Positions 43,542-51,423 of a stretch of 64,000 nucleotides of DNA are shown here, in pieces; positions within the stretch are counted from its first letter, which is position 1; the number at the start of each line of letters is the position of its first letter. The translations under genes and the position numbers were made by a program. The notes under the pieces were generated by a model. The model searched no databases, was not told the DNA's origin, and was given only the letters and a program-made list of their open reading frames with translations. Source of the DNA: SFLA01 sp964485815. GTDB taxonomy: Bacteria; Bacillota; Clostridia; Oscillospirales; CAG-382. The stretch lies in assembly GCA_964485815.1 (NCBI GenBank), contig CAZAJX010000005.1:1-64000 (forward strand). The letters are read 5' to 3'.

Positions 43542-44000
43542 CTATTGATTTAACAAGTTCAGATATTCGCCGGTTTCAAAATAGCGAGTAAGCAATTCTT
43601 CAAAATTCTGCATAGTACATACGCCTATCTCTGCGTAATCGTACACACTTGTAAGATAATACATATCCTGCCATATGGGGTCATCAAAGCCGCTATTATA
43701 CACAGAAACAGTATACATTATCTCGGCACAACGGGCATTTGCCAGTCTTCCCGCAGAATATTCACTGCGGAGAAACAGCCGTATACGACGGCAGGCTTCA
43801 GGTTCATCACGATCTTCACCGCTTATTTGCTCCAGATAAGAGATCAAAGCGTTTATATCGTTTCCTTTTCCTATAAGCCCCATAGTTTCTTCGCTTAGAG
43901 GATCTTCGGTTTCAAGAAGGTTATTGAACCAAGTGTCGAACTGCTCTTTATAGCCGCATTTAAGCAACAATAGTTGATAATATGCGTCGGCACGTGTCAT
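43542..44000 (-). CDS. Hypothetical helical protein (152 aa)
   Basis: ATG at 44000 with GGAAGG upstream. Entirely helical, acidic, no signal or membrane segment. DDPIWQDMYYLTSVYDYAEIG is its most distinctive stretch. It follows the DUF3737 gene after 41 nt and is probably co-transcribed. Family not recognised. Confidence 0.7.
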   Translation of the reverse strand: MTRADAYYQLLLLKCGYKEQFDTWFNNLLETEDPLSEETMGLIGKGNDINALISYLEQISGEDRDEPEACRRIRLFLRSEYSAGRLANARCAEIMYTVSVYNSGFDDPIWQDMYYLTSVYDYAEIGVCTMQNFEELLTRYFETGEYLNLLNQ

Positions 44001-44041
44001 AAAAAAGCCGCCTTCCGTATATCTCAATCTAAATGTACTTG

Positions 44042-44878
44042 TTATCTGATAATAACCTTTCCGCTTGCTTCGGGGTCATCAAAAATAAGTTCACCGCACT
44101 CGGGAACATAAATAGTGCCCGAGCGGGGGTTTTTAATACTTATAACAGGGGTGGTTACGGTAGCCTCGACTTCGGATTTTTCGAAGGAAAGGTCGCAATC
44201 TGTCATTTCGCAGTTTATGAGCTTTAAGCCCTTGCAATAGCAGAGAGGCTGTGTACCGATGATCTCACAGTTTTCAAAGGTTACGTTTTCGCAATACCAA
44301 GCGAGATATTCGCCTTTTATAACGCTGTCCCGCACTACCACGTTCTTTGCGTGCCAGAAAGCATCCTTGGTGTTGAAAACGCAGTTTTCGAAAACGGAAT
44401 CTTCTATGTACTGGAAGGAATATTTGCCGTTTAGGGTAACGCCGCTAAAATTAAGCTTGTTTGAGCGAAGCATAAAATACTCGCCCTCTACCTTGCAATC
44501 GGTCATTTCAATACCGTTTACAAACCAGCCGAATTCTGCGGAAATTACGTCGCAACCGTACATAGTTATATCCGAGCATTCGCGCAAAGCCTTTATTCCA
44601 TGAAGCTTGGTATTGCCGATCTCTGCGCCGTTTGTATACCAAAGTGCCGCACGGCAAAGAGGCGTAAGCTCGCTGTGGGATATTTTAAGTCCGTCTACGT
44701 GCCAGAAAGGATAGCGGAGATTAAAAAAGCAGTTATCCACGTTGATTATTTTACATTCCTTAAAGGCGCTTTCCCCGTCCGCAGGTCCGTCAAAGGAACA
44801 CTCGGACACGGTAAGAGAGGTGCTTCCGTAAAAAGCGCGCTCTTCGTCAAAGGTTTGTTTTTTTACAATGCTGCTCAT
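44042..44878 (-). CDS. DUF3737 protein (right-handed beta-helix)
   Basis: 278 residues built from short repeating strands with Cys/Asn/Asp turns (VENCVF-like, DSVIKGEY, FENCEIIG), giving a pectate-lyase-like beta-helix. The whole length matches DUF3737, a cytosolic family of unknown function. Notable is FNLRYPFWHVDGL and repeated AFWHAKN and LAWYCEN segments. Own promoter; no catalytic residues can be named. Confidence 0.85.
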   Translation of the reverse strand: MSSIVKKQTFDEERAFYGSTSLTVSECSFDGPADGESAFKECKIINVDNCFFNLRYPFWHVDGLKISHSELTPLCRAALWYTNGAEIGNTKLHGIKALRECSDITMYGCDVISAEFGWFVNGIEMTDCKVEGEYFMLRSNKLNFSGVTLNGKYSFQYIEDSVFENCVFNTKDAFWHAKNVVVRDSVIKGEYLAWYCENVTFENCEIIGTQPLCYCKGLKLINCEMTDCDLSFEKSEVEATVTTPVISIKNPRSGTIYVPECGELIFDDPEASGKVIIR

Positions 44879-44910
44879 AGGTCATCTTCTCTTTTCCTGA
44901 TATTGTAAAT

Positions 44911-44939
44911 ATTATACTATGGTTTTATGAAAAATGCAA
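44911..44939 (-). promoter_or_regulatory. Promoter of the DUF3737 gene
   Basis: Minus strand: TTGCAT (44939-44934), 17-nt spacer, TATAAT (44916-44911). Confidence 0.75.
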
Positions 44940-44956
44940 CATCCCGAAAAATATTA

Positions 44957-44979
44957 ACGGCGGGAAAAGATCCCGCCGT
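44957..44979 (-). terminator. Terminator of the XRE gene at 44987
   Basis: ACGGCGGGA (44957-44965) pairs with TCCCGCCGT (44971-44979); on the minus strand TTAATATTTTTC follows. Confidence 0.85.
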
Positions 44980-44986
44980 GTATGTT

Positions 44987-45625
44987 TTATTTTTTATCTA
45001 TAGCAGATGCGATTGCGTAATAAATGGGAATGGTAACGAACAGTATCCAGTAAGGATGCCACAAGTCCCATTGCATGCCGATGATGCAGTATAAAAACGT
45101 AACGAATACAGGGTATGCAAAATGAGAAAATTTCTTAGTACGCACGCAATCGAGCACGGAATAGTATACGGGTATGGTGATAAACACAGTCCAGGAGATA
45201 TACCATCCGTCCAAAAGAAATCCCCAAAGGAGAAAAACCACCGTTGCAAAAATAGGATACGGAAGTGCGTGTAAAGCACGCAGAGTCTTACGCTTTGTAT
45301 CCGCAGGCGTGCCGTCATCGCTGTAGTAAGCTTCCGCCTCTGCGTCTTCCTTATCGTCTTCGTCCTCGTATTTATCTTCATTTTCTTCGGTATCCGCTTT
45401 CTCTGCTTTGTTAGGGGCAGGTCTGCCGATAAGCTCATCCAAAGAAATGTTATAAAGATTTGCTATGGTTATAAGATTATCAGTATCGGGCAGGGATGCT
45501 CCGCATTCCCATTTAGAAACTGCCTGACGGGATACGCCCAGCTTTTCTGCAAAGGCTTCCTGTGATAAGCCCGCTTGCTTTCTTAATTCATATAGCTTGT
45601 TTCCAAGCGCTTCGCCGTTTGTCAT
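44987..45625 (-). CDS. XRE-family regulator with C-terminal membrane domain
   Basis: 212 residues from the ATG at 45625 (AAGGAGG upstream). HTH_3 at residues 8-65 (LYELRKQAGLSQEAFAEKLG, VSRQAVSKWE). An acidic Asp/Glu linker (about 78-112) leads to four membrane helices containing two similar halves, FVTIPIYYA and FITIPVYYS, a tandem duplication. Such membrane-tethered XRE proteins may sense membrane or cell-wall stress. The gene is monocistronic. Confidence 0.88.
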   Translation of the reverse strand: MTNGEALGNKLYELRKQAGLSQEAFAEKLGVSRQAVSKWECGASLPDTDNLITIANLYNISLDELIGRPAPNKAEKADTEENEDKYEDEDDKEDAEAEAYYSDDGTPADTKRKTLRALHALPYPIFATVVFLLWGFLLDGWYISWTVFITIPVYYSVLDCVRTKKFSHFAYPVFVTFLYCIIGMQWDLWHPYWILFVTIPIYYAIASAIDKK

Positions 45626-45668
45626 AAATATTCCTCCTTGACGTATGTCGGTCATTAATTACAGGTTT

Positions 45669-45697
45669 ATTTTACAACAGGAGCCCACTTTTTGCAA
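45669..45697 (-). promoter_or_regulatory. Promoter of the XRE gene at 45625
   Basis: Minus strand: TTGCAA (45697-45692), 17-nt spacer, TAAAAT (45674-45669) with TG extension. Confidence 0.75.
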
Positions 45698-45714
45698 CCG
45701 TCTTTACATAGCAA

Positions 45715-45737
45715 TACCGCAACTTTAGGTTGCGGTA
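45715..45737. terminator. Hairpin, possible terminator
   Basis: TACCGCAAC (45715-45723) pairs with GTTGCGGTA (45729-45737). The plus-strand flank is CTTAAAAA, not T-rich; on the minus strand TTGCTATG follows. It lies between the XRE promoter and the hairpin repeat cluster. Confidence 0.5.
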
Positions 45738-45780
45738 CTTAAAAACGGCGTTTTTTGTGAGTTTTTAGGGGTGACTTTTT

Positions 45781-45877
45781 TCGGGGTCCCCGAGAAAGCG
45801 TTTTTAATATATTTGTTACGTCCGTTGCGGGCGATTCGTGAATCGCCCCTACTCGCCTAAAAACCTTTCATGGGGTG
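45781..45877 (-). repeat. Gene-end hairpin repeat, unit E, interrupted by a second palindrome
   Basis: Read on the minus strand from the aldolase stop: CACCCCATGAAAG (45877-45865), GTTTTTA, a middle block, TAAAAAC, then GCTTTCTCGGGGACCCCGA ending at 45781. The outer arms GAAAG/CTTTC and CCCC/GGGG and the inner GTTTTTA/TAAAAAC arms all pair. The middle block holds the perfect palindrome GGGCGATTC-GT-GAATCGCCC (45829-45848). A further partial unit (GTCACCCCTAAAAAC) lies next to it at 45761-45775. Confidence 0.65.
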
Positions 45878-45881
45878 TTTT

Positions 45882-46859
45882 TTAGTTTTCTCTGTCCCAG
45901 AGGATATGGTAGAAGCCGACGTAATCCTTATCCTCTGTTTTTATCTTATCGATAGCGGGACCGGGATGGCGGTTGAGCATACCCGTGAGAAGATAGGGAA
46001 TTTCATATCCCCACACAAGTCCCTGCGCCTTAAGAGGAAGCATATACTCCTGAATAAACTTCAGTACGTATACAACGTTATAGCGGGGATTGCGCAAGAA
46101 GCCCAGTATACCCTCAAGTATACAGTTGCCTGCTCCTCTGCCCATACCCATCATAGTAGCATCAAGATAACTTGCGCCGAAAGCTACGGATTCAACGGTG
46201 TTGGCAAACGCCATCTGCTGGTTGTTATGGGCGTGCATACCGATCTTTTTGCCGTACTTTTCACCAAAGGAGCAATACAACTCGGTAAGCTCGCGTACCT
46301 GCTCGGGATAAAGTGAACCGTAGCTATCCACAAGATAAATAACGTCCACCGAGCACTTGCCCAGCATTTCCAACGCCTGCTCTACGTCCTTGGAGTCTGC
46401 CGTGGAAACAGCCATAATGTTTACGCAGGTTTCGTAACCCTTGTTATGGCAATATTCAACCATTTCGATAGCGGCGGGAATGGTGTTGATATAGGTGGCT
46501 ACGCGGATCATATCGATAACGCTGTCTTTTTTATCGATAATGTCCCGCTTATAATCGGTTCTGCCTACATCCGCCATTACGGATATCTTAAGATCGGTGT
46601 TATTATCGCCTACGATAGCGCGGAGATCCGCCTCTTCGCAAAACTTCCACTTGCCGTAAGCCTTTTCATCAAACAGATCCTTTGAAGCCTTGTAGCCGAA
46701 CTCCATATAGTCCACGCCGGCCTTTATATTTGCTTCGTACAATGCTTTTACAAAATCATCCGTAAAAAAGAAATTATTTACAAGACCGCCATCCCGAATG
46801 GTTGCATCGAGCACCTTTATATCGGGACGGTAGATCATAAGATTACCTTTTTGTGCCAT
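45882..46859 (-). CDS. HMGL-like aldolase family protein
   Basis: 325 residues; start ATG at 46859 with GGAGG upstream. TIM barrel of the DRE/HMGL family: VLDATIRDGGL at the first strand (metal Asp), MADVGRTDY, IYLVDSYGSLYPEQV and the metal-binding GMHAHNNQQMAFAN. The set resembles 4-hydroxy-2-oxovalerate aldolase-like proteins of unknown substrate. Cytosolic. It has an extended -10 promoter and is followed by hairpin unit E. Confidence 0.85.
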   Translation of the reverse strand: MAQKGNLMIYRPDIKVLDATIRDGGLVNNFFFTDDFVKALYEANIKAGVDYMEFGYKASKDLFDEKAYGKWKFCEEADLRAIVGDNNTDLKISVMADVGRTDYKRDIIDKKDSVIDMIRVATYINTIPAAIEMVEYCHNKGYETCVNIMAVSTADSKDVEQALEMLGKCSVDVIYLVDSYGSLYPEQVRELTELYCSFGEKYGKKIGMHAHNNQQMAFANTVESVAFGASYLDATMMGMGRGAGNCILEGILGFLRNPRYNVVYVLKFIQEYMLPLKAQGLVWGYEIPYLLTGMLNRHPGPAIDKIKTEDKDYVGFYHILWDREN

Positions 46860-46893
46860 AGGTTGTTCCTCCGTAGGAAAAGTGATTATGGGC

Positions 46894-46902
46894 AGTATAC
46901 CA
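46894..46902 (-). promoter_or_regulatory. Extended -10 promoter of the aldolase gene
   Basis: Minus strand TGGTATACT (46902-46894). The -35 region is T/A-rich without a clear box. Confidence 0.5.
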
Positions 46903-46947
46903 CATTAAAAATTAAAAATAAAGGGATTTTTTTGTTTTTTGCGTTTT

Positions 46948-47616
46948 TTATGTCATCAACATAAAGCCGATGGTGTTTATGGCGAAATTTGCAAACATAT
47001 GCACAAACCACGATGTGTATATGGTTTCGTGCTTTTCGTTAAGATAATTGAATATTCCTCCGCCAACAGCGAGAGCGACAACTACCAACAAAAACAGACC
47101 TATATTGAACCAGCCGATCATCATAGCGACGTGATAAAGAGAAAACGCCACCGAGCTTATTATATACGCCGCCATACGATTAGTACCCTTTTTAAGATTC
47201 ATAAACACAAAGCCGCGGAAAAAGAATTCCTCAAGCAGTGAGTTTGCGAAAGAAATATAAAGGGAAACGTATAAAAAGTTATCCTTGGTTACACCTGCGG
47301 TGGAAGAAAGAGAACTCACTATTCCCGAAAAATCGAAAAACGGTCTTACGGCAAAATACGCTCCGAGAATTAAAGCGTACAGTCCCACTCCCAAGGCGAG
47401 GGAAACCAAAAAGTGCTTTTTCTCGAATCGGAACAGCGTTTTAAGGGAAACGTCCCTGAAAAACAAAGAAAATAATAAAGGCAAAAGCAAAAACAAAAGG
47501 ATCTTTATACCGGATTTAACTGCATATCCCGGCTGTATAACGCCGTCCACCAGCGCCATTATTCCGCAGGAAACAACGGTTAACGCCAATATCCCGAAAA
47601 CTACGGTCTTTTTCAT
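46948..47616 (-). CDS. CPBP-family intramembrane metalloprotease
   Basis: 222 residues, six to seven helices. Abi/Rce1-type motifs: LLEEFFFRGFVF (EExxxR), FSLYHVAMM (His) and a final FVHMFANFAIN (His). The family includes bacteriocin self-immunity and prenyl-protein protease homologues. AAGGGAG precedes the ATG. It is 42 nt after the DHHW lipoprotein gene on the same strand, so probably co-transcribed. Confidence 0.9.
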   Translation of the reverse strand: MKKTVVFGILALTVVSCGIMALVDGVIQPGYAVKSGIKILLFLLLPLLFSLFFRDVSLKTLFRFEKKHFLVSLALGVGLYALILGAYFAVRPFFDFSGIVSSLSSTAGVTKDNFLYVSLYISFANSLLEEFFFRGFVFMNLKKGTNRMAAYIISSVAFSLYHVAMMIGWFNIGLFLLVVVALAVGGGIFNYLNEKHETIYTSWFVHMFANFAINTIGFMLMT

Positions 47617-47658
47617 TTTTGCTCCCTTCTTGTTAAGTAAAATACGCTCTTAAAGCTT

Positions 47659-48894
47659 TTAGTCTATCAGACCGGCGAAATATCTGTTCCACGCGCCGGT
47701 ATTGCCCATTGACGAGTTTACCATAAAGAGGATATCGTCAAAATTATAATCGCCAAACTTTTCGTATACGTTAAGATCGCCTGCATAGCGGGGGTCTACC
47801 ACTACTATATTTCCGTAATGCTCGGTAAGGAAAGGAATACAAGCGTTGGCATAAGAATCCTTAATGATCAAAATAGATTTATCCTGATCATTTTCAGGCA
47901 CGTTGATGATCATATAGGGATGATCTCCGCCGATAAACGCGGGATATCCTTTTATGGAAGTGATTATGCAGGTTTTGTAGGTTGATACACCGAAACCGCC
48001 GTGTATGGTCATCGTACACTCTTTTCTGGGCATATACGCTTCGATAGTATCGTAAAACTGTTTAACGCGGTAATCGTTGGTAAAACCGTACATAGAGCCG
48101 ATATAGTTTTCCCGTATTATCTCAATCTCGAACTCCTCAATAGGAGTGGGCTCAAGACCGATGGAACGCACGAATTCGGCATATGCGTAATACGCACCGC
48201 GCTGTGTCCAGTGATGGTCGCTTCGGAAATAAAGGTATTCATCCAGATGATCGGTATAAATATTTTTAAGATTTACGAAATTAATATCCTCGTTGGTAAT
48301 AGCCGCTTCCATTTTATCTAAAATATCGCTTTGGCTGGAAATGCGGGCATTTATCTCGGGATCGGTGATCAATATGGTAGCAAGAGGTGCGATAACTACG
48401 TTTATACGGGATTCGGGGAAAAGCTCGGCGTATTTATCGTAAACCTCGGCATACTTGGGAGCTTGCGTGGCGCTGAAAAAGGACTGAGTATATGCCGCGC
48501 CTTTATACAGTACGAATCCGCCGTCAAGATATATGGGCTTGCCGTCGTCAACGTAAGGCGGTAAAACGATTTCGGGAGTAGACGTTTCGGGAGCAGATGT
48601 TTCGGGAGCAGATGTTTCGGGCACGGAAACTTCGGGTTCCTCGGAAACCTCGCTTTCATCGGGCAAAGAGTCCTCGATGGATATTTCCTCGCTCACTTCA
48701 TCGGAGCTTTCGGGATACACGCTTTCATCTGCGGAAACCTCTTCGGAAACAGAAACTTCGCTTTCCTCCACGCTTACTGCAGACGAATTATCAAAAAGCG
48801 ATTGCTCGGGAGAAGAGAACTCATTATCCGCCACACAACCGAAAGCTAAAACAAGCAAAGCGGACGCAAGGACCGCAAGAACATACTTTTTCAT
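47659..48894 (-). CDS. DHHW-family lipoprotein, canonical copy
   Basis: 411 residues from the ATG at 48894. Lipobox LAFGC, then 80 residues of Ser/Glu/Pro-rich linker with APETS repeats, then the DHHW domain: RSDHHWTQRGAYYAYAEF, and IIKDSYANACIPFLTEHYG with the SGNH-like Asp-Ser, then VVDPRYAG. This is the intact signature absent from its paralogue at 11796-13091. The fold is related to AlgX/DltD-type proteins that modify exported polymers. Likely anchored on the outer face of the membrane; substrate unknown. Confidence 0.85.
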   Translation of the reverse strand: MKKYVLAVLASALLVLAFGCVADNEFSSPEQSLFDNSSAVSVEESEVSVSEEVSADESVYPESSDEVSEEISIEDSLPDESEVSEEPEVSVPETSAPETSAPETSTPEIVLPPYVDDGKPIYLDGGFVLYKGAAYTQSFFSATQAPKYAEVYDKYAELFPESRINVVIAPLATILITDPEINARISSQSDILDKMEAAITNEDINFVNLKNIYTDHLDEYLYFRSDHHWTQRGAYYAYAEFVRSIGLEPTPIEEFEIEIIRENYIGSMYGFTNDYRVKQFYDTIEAYMPRKECTMTIHGGFGVSTYKTCIITSIKGYPAFIGGDHPYMIINVPENDQDKSILIIKDSYANACIPFLTEHYGNIVVVDPRYAGDLNVYEKFGDYNFDDILFMVNSSMGNTGAWNRYFAGLID

Positions 48895-48926
48895 ATATAC
48901 AAACCTTCCATTAATTGGTAATTTCG

Positions 48927-48955
48927 AGTATATCACAAAGCTCTAGCAAATTCAA
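48927..48955 (-). promoter_or_regulatory. Promoter of the DHHW gene at 48894
   Basis: Minus strand: TTGAAT (48955-48950), 17-nt spacer, TATACT (48932-48927). Confidence 0.75.
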
Positions 48956-48980
48956 TATACACAATAACGAGGTTAGACTG

Positions 48981-49008
48981 TTGACACTTCGTTTTTTTGT
49001 GCTATACT
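48981..49008 (+). promoter_or_regulatory. Promoter of the VOC gene
   Basis: TTGACA (48981-48986), 16-nt spacer, TATACT (49003-49008). The RNA leader is only about 20 nt. Confidence 0.8.
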
Positions 49009-49034
49009 TAAAGAAAAAGGAGTTTTTTACATAT

Positions 49035-49430
49035 ATGGGACTTACAAAAGGAATACACCACATAGCCATTAAGGCAAAAGGAATTGAGCAGTACCGCAAA
49101 ACGTTGGATTTTTACGTAAACGTTTTGGGAATGAAAACCGTGAGAAGCTGGGGCGAAGGAGATAACCTTGGCTCAATGGTGGACACGGGCAACAGCGTGA
49201 TGGAGATATTCTCAAACGCACCCGATGTGTTCGGCGAAGGCGCTTTGCGCCATATCGCTTTTGATGTTGAGGATACGGATGCCTGCATAAACGCCGTAAA
49301 GGAAGCAGGATATACCGTAACGGTAGAGCCGAAGGACATCGTTATTCAAGCGGACGTTCCCCTTTCTGCCAGAATAGCCTTCTGTATAGGTCCTGTGGGT
49401 GAAACTATAGAATTTTTCCAAGTGAAATAA
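49035..49430 (+). CDS. VOC-superfamily (glyoxalase-like) protein
   Basis: 131 residues from the ATG at 49035; AAGGAG lies 13 nt upstream. Two beta-alpha-beta-beta-beta modules with metal ligands GIHHIAI (His), SVMEIF (Glu), LRHIAFDV (His) and GETIEFF (Glu). All four are in place, so a metal-dependent enzyme is expected. Close in design to lactoylglutathione lyase-like or methylmalonyl-CoA epimerase-like proteins; the substrate cannot be told. Confidence 0.88.
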   Translation: MGLTKGIHHIAIKAKGIEQYRKTLDFYVNVLGMKTVRSWGEGDNLGSMVDTGNSVMEIFSNAPDVFGEGALRHIAFDVEDTDACINAVKEAGYTVTVEPKDIVIQADVPLSARIAFCIGPVGETIEFFQVK

Positions 49431-49445
49431 AACATTAAAAAGACA

Positions 49446-49486
49446 CCGCCGCAAATAATCAGTTTTGATTACCTGCGGCGGATTTT
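49446..49486. terminator. Bidirectional hairpin terminator
   Basis: CCGCCGCA (49446-49453) pairs with TGCGGCGG (49474-49481), then ATTTTTA. It serves the convergent VOC and trxA genes. Confidence 0.85.
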
Positions 49487-49495
49487 TATGCCTTA

Positions 49496-49807
49496 TTAAG
49501 CTTCAAGGAGCTTAAGTATCTTTTCCTTGGGAATAACACCCACGGATTTATTTACCGTTTCGCCGTTTTTCATAACAATGAGAGTGGGGATATTGGTAAT
49601 GCCGAATTGCTTTGCCAATGCGCCGTCTTTATCGACGTCTATTTTGCAAACAGCGTATTCGGGGTGCTCTGCGGCAACCTCATCAATAATGGGAGCCAGC
49701 ATACGGCAGGGACCGCACCAGGTTGCCCAGAAATCGATAAGCACGGTTTTTTCGGATTTTAATACTATTTCTTCGAAATTGGAAGAATCGACGTGAATTA
49801 CAGACAT
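49496..49807 (-). CDS. trxA: Thioredoxin
   Basis: 103 residues from the ATG at 49807 (AAAGGAG upstream), normal thioredoxin length. Active site WCGPC in DFWATWCGPCRMLAP, cis-Pro in IPTLIV, and the GVIPKEKI C-terminal helix. General cytosolic disulfide reductant. No thioredoxin reductase gene is adjacent. Confidence 0.96.
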   Translation of the reverse strand: MSVIHVDSSNFEEIVLKSEKTVLIDFWATWCGPCRMLAPIIDEVAAEHPEYAVCKIDVDKDGALAKQFGITNIPTLIVMKNGETVNKSVGVIPKEKILKLLEA

Positions 49808-49831
49808 TTGTTTTTCTCCTTTAAACATAAT

Positions 49832-51367
49832 TTATTTTATTTCGAGATACTTTCTTAAATAAGCATCCCGTCTGGAAAGCCATTCTTTAAGTACCTGTAC
49901 GTTTCCTTCAAAGGTGGATTCGGGAGATTCATCCTCGAAATCACAATAAGGATGACTTACGCTCCAGCCCGCTTCGTTATAATTGCGGGCAAAGGTTTTT
50001 TCATAGGTTTCGCAAAGGGTATCTATATAACCGCCGTCTGCGTAAAGAGAAGCGATATTATCGGAAAGGGAAGCATACTTTTCCTTGACAGCATCCGAAA
50101 AGAAAGCGCATTTCATAAGCGAAGCATACCATTCCTGCTGTGCCCATATGCCGGACGCGCTGTCCCAGGATTTATCGCCGTATCCGTCAGCATTGTTATA
50201 AATATGGTATTTATCCTGAAAATAATAATGGGAAACGTTGCCCGTGGAAAGGTCCATATCCCAGATGGGACCCGCGTACAAAACTCCGCCTTTTCGGTAA
50301 AAATAGGTAGAGCCGGTAACCATATCGCAATCCTTGAGCAGCTCATGAATAATATAGGCAGATACGAAAGAATCTACATCTATAAGCTTTTCGATCTTTC
50401 CTTTGTTGCCCGATGCGATGGCATCGTCAACCTGCTTCATAAAGTCAACTATCTCTCGTTGCTGACCGTGGGAAAGCTCATTACGCTCGGGAGTATCAAA
50501 AACGTATCCCGCACCGCCGCGAAGGAAGAAATCATTTTCATCCTCAAGCAAAATGATACGCTCAACAAGAAAATCTCCGTTTTTGGTATCGAGATCCAGT
50601 GTGCCGTCGGACACGGGCTGGGTAATGAGATAGTTTCCGCACAAGGTATTATTGACATAAACATCGCAATATTTACTCTGAATGGAAGCAATATCGCCGC
50701 ACATTGCCGAAAAATCAAACGCCAGCTTGTTGCGCATTAAGGTTTTGTCGTAATGGTTTGCAATAAGACACCACTTTCTGCCCTCGGTCATACCTAAAAC
50801 AGAAGTCTTTTCGGTAAATTTGATGTTATAAGGCTTTTTATCCGCAGTTGCGGTAGAATTGCCGCGAACACGGATGGTTATATCCTCGACTATATCGCCG
50901 TATGAGCCGTCAACGCTATCGATAATATAGATGCGGGCATCTATATACTCTTCCCTGCCGATCTCTCGGTCTGCGTAAATATGCACCGTGGGAACATCAC
51001 GGCGGGCATATTCAGCGTTTGCTTTTAAAACAAGTATTTGCTTATACAGTTCTGTGCCCTGTGAAATGCACTCGTTATCATCCTCAGGAGGAGAAATAAC
51101 GAAATCATTGACTTGGGAAACCAGATCGCGATAAGAGCTATACCACTCCTCGGTATACAAGGCGCGGTAAACCCTTTCGTCTGTCAAACGTACCAAGGCT
51201 CTGCGAAGCTCGGAAGCGGAAGAAAACTCCGGCACGGACACCTGAATGTCTGTACCCGATACGTTTTCTCCCCCAACGGAAGCATCGCTTCCCTGAGAGC
51301 ATCCAAACATCAAAAACAAGGATACGCAAATTAAAATTAAAATAAAAAGTTTGTTTTTAGTTGACAT
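49832..51367 (-). CDS. CotH kinase-family lipoprotein
   Basis: 511 residues if the ATG at 51367 is used; no clear ribosome site supports it and a TTG at 51385 is possible. Lipobox FLMFGC. Residues about 130-460 match CotH: IRVRGNSTATADKKPYNIKF, GRKWCLIANHYDKTLMRNKLA, GDFLVE and GPIWDMDLSTGN with the catalytic Asp. CotH proteins are atypical protein kinases; in bacteria many are surface-linked and associated with polysaccharide degradation. It follows the DUF4855 gene on the same strand. Confidence 0.85.
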   Translation of the reverse strand: MSTKNKLFILILICVSLFLMFGCSQGSDASVGGENVSGTDIQVSVPEFSSASELRRALVRLTDERVYRALYTEEWYSSYRDLVSQVNDFVISPPEDDNECISQGTELYKQILVLKANAEYARRDVPTVHIYADREIGREEYIDARIYIIDSVDGSYGDIVEDITIRVRGNSTATADKKPYNIKFTEKTSVLGMTEGRKWCLIANHYDKTLMRNKLAFDFSAMCGDIASIQSKYCDVYVNNTLCGNYLITQPVSDGTLDLDTKNGDFLVERIILLEDENDFFLRGGAGYVFDTPERNELSHGQQREIVDFMKQVDDAIASGNKGKIEKLIDVDSFVSAYIIHELLKDCDMVTGSTYFYRKGGVLYAGPIWDMDLSTGNVSHYYFQDKYHIYNNADGYGDKSWDSASGIWAQQEWYASLMKCAFFSDAVKEKYASLSDNIASLYADGGYIDTLCETYEKTFARNYNEAGWSVSHPYCDFEDESPESTFEGNVQVLKEWLSRRDAYLRKYLEIK

Positions 51368-51423
51368 AACATTTATTACGGTCAACTCTCGTTGCCGTGT
51401 TGGTAGTATTTTCGTGCCGCTCG

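Noticed and set aside
46948..47616. CPBP protease as bacteriocin immunity with a nearby peptide gene
   Set aside because: No small leader-peptide gene, ABC exporter or modifying enzyme is nearby.
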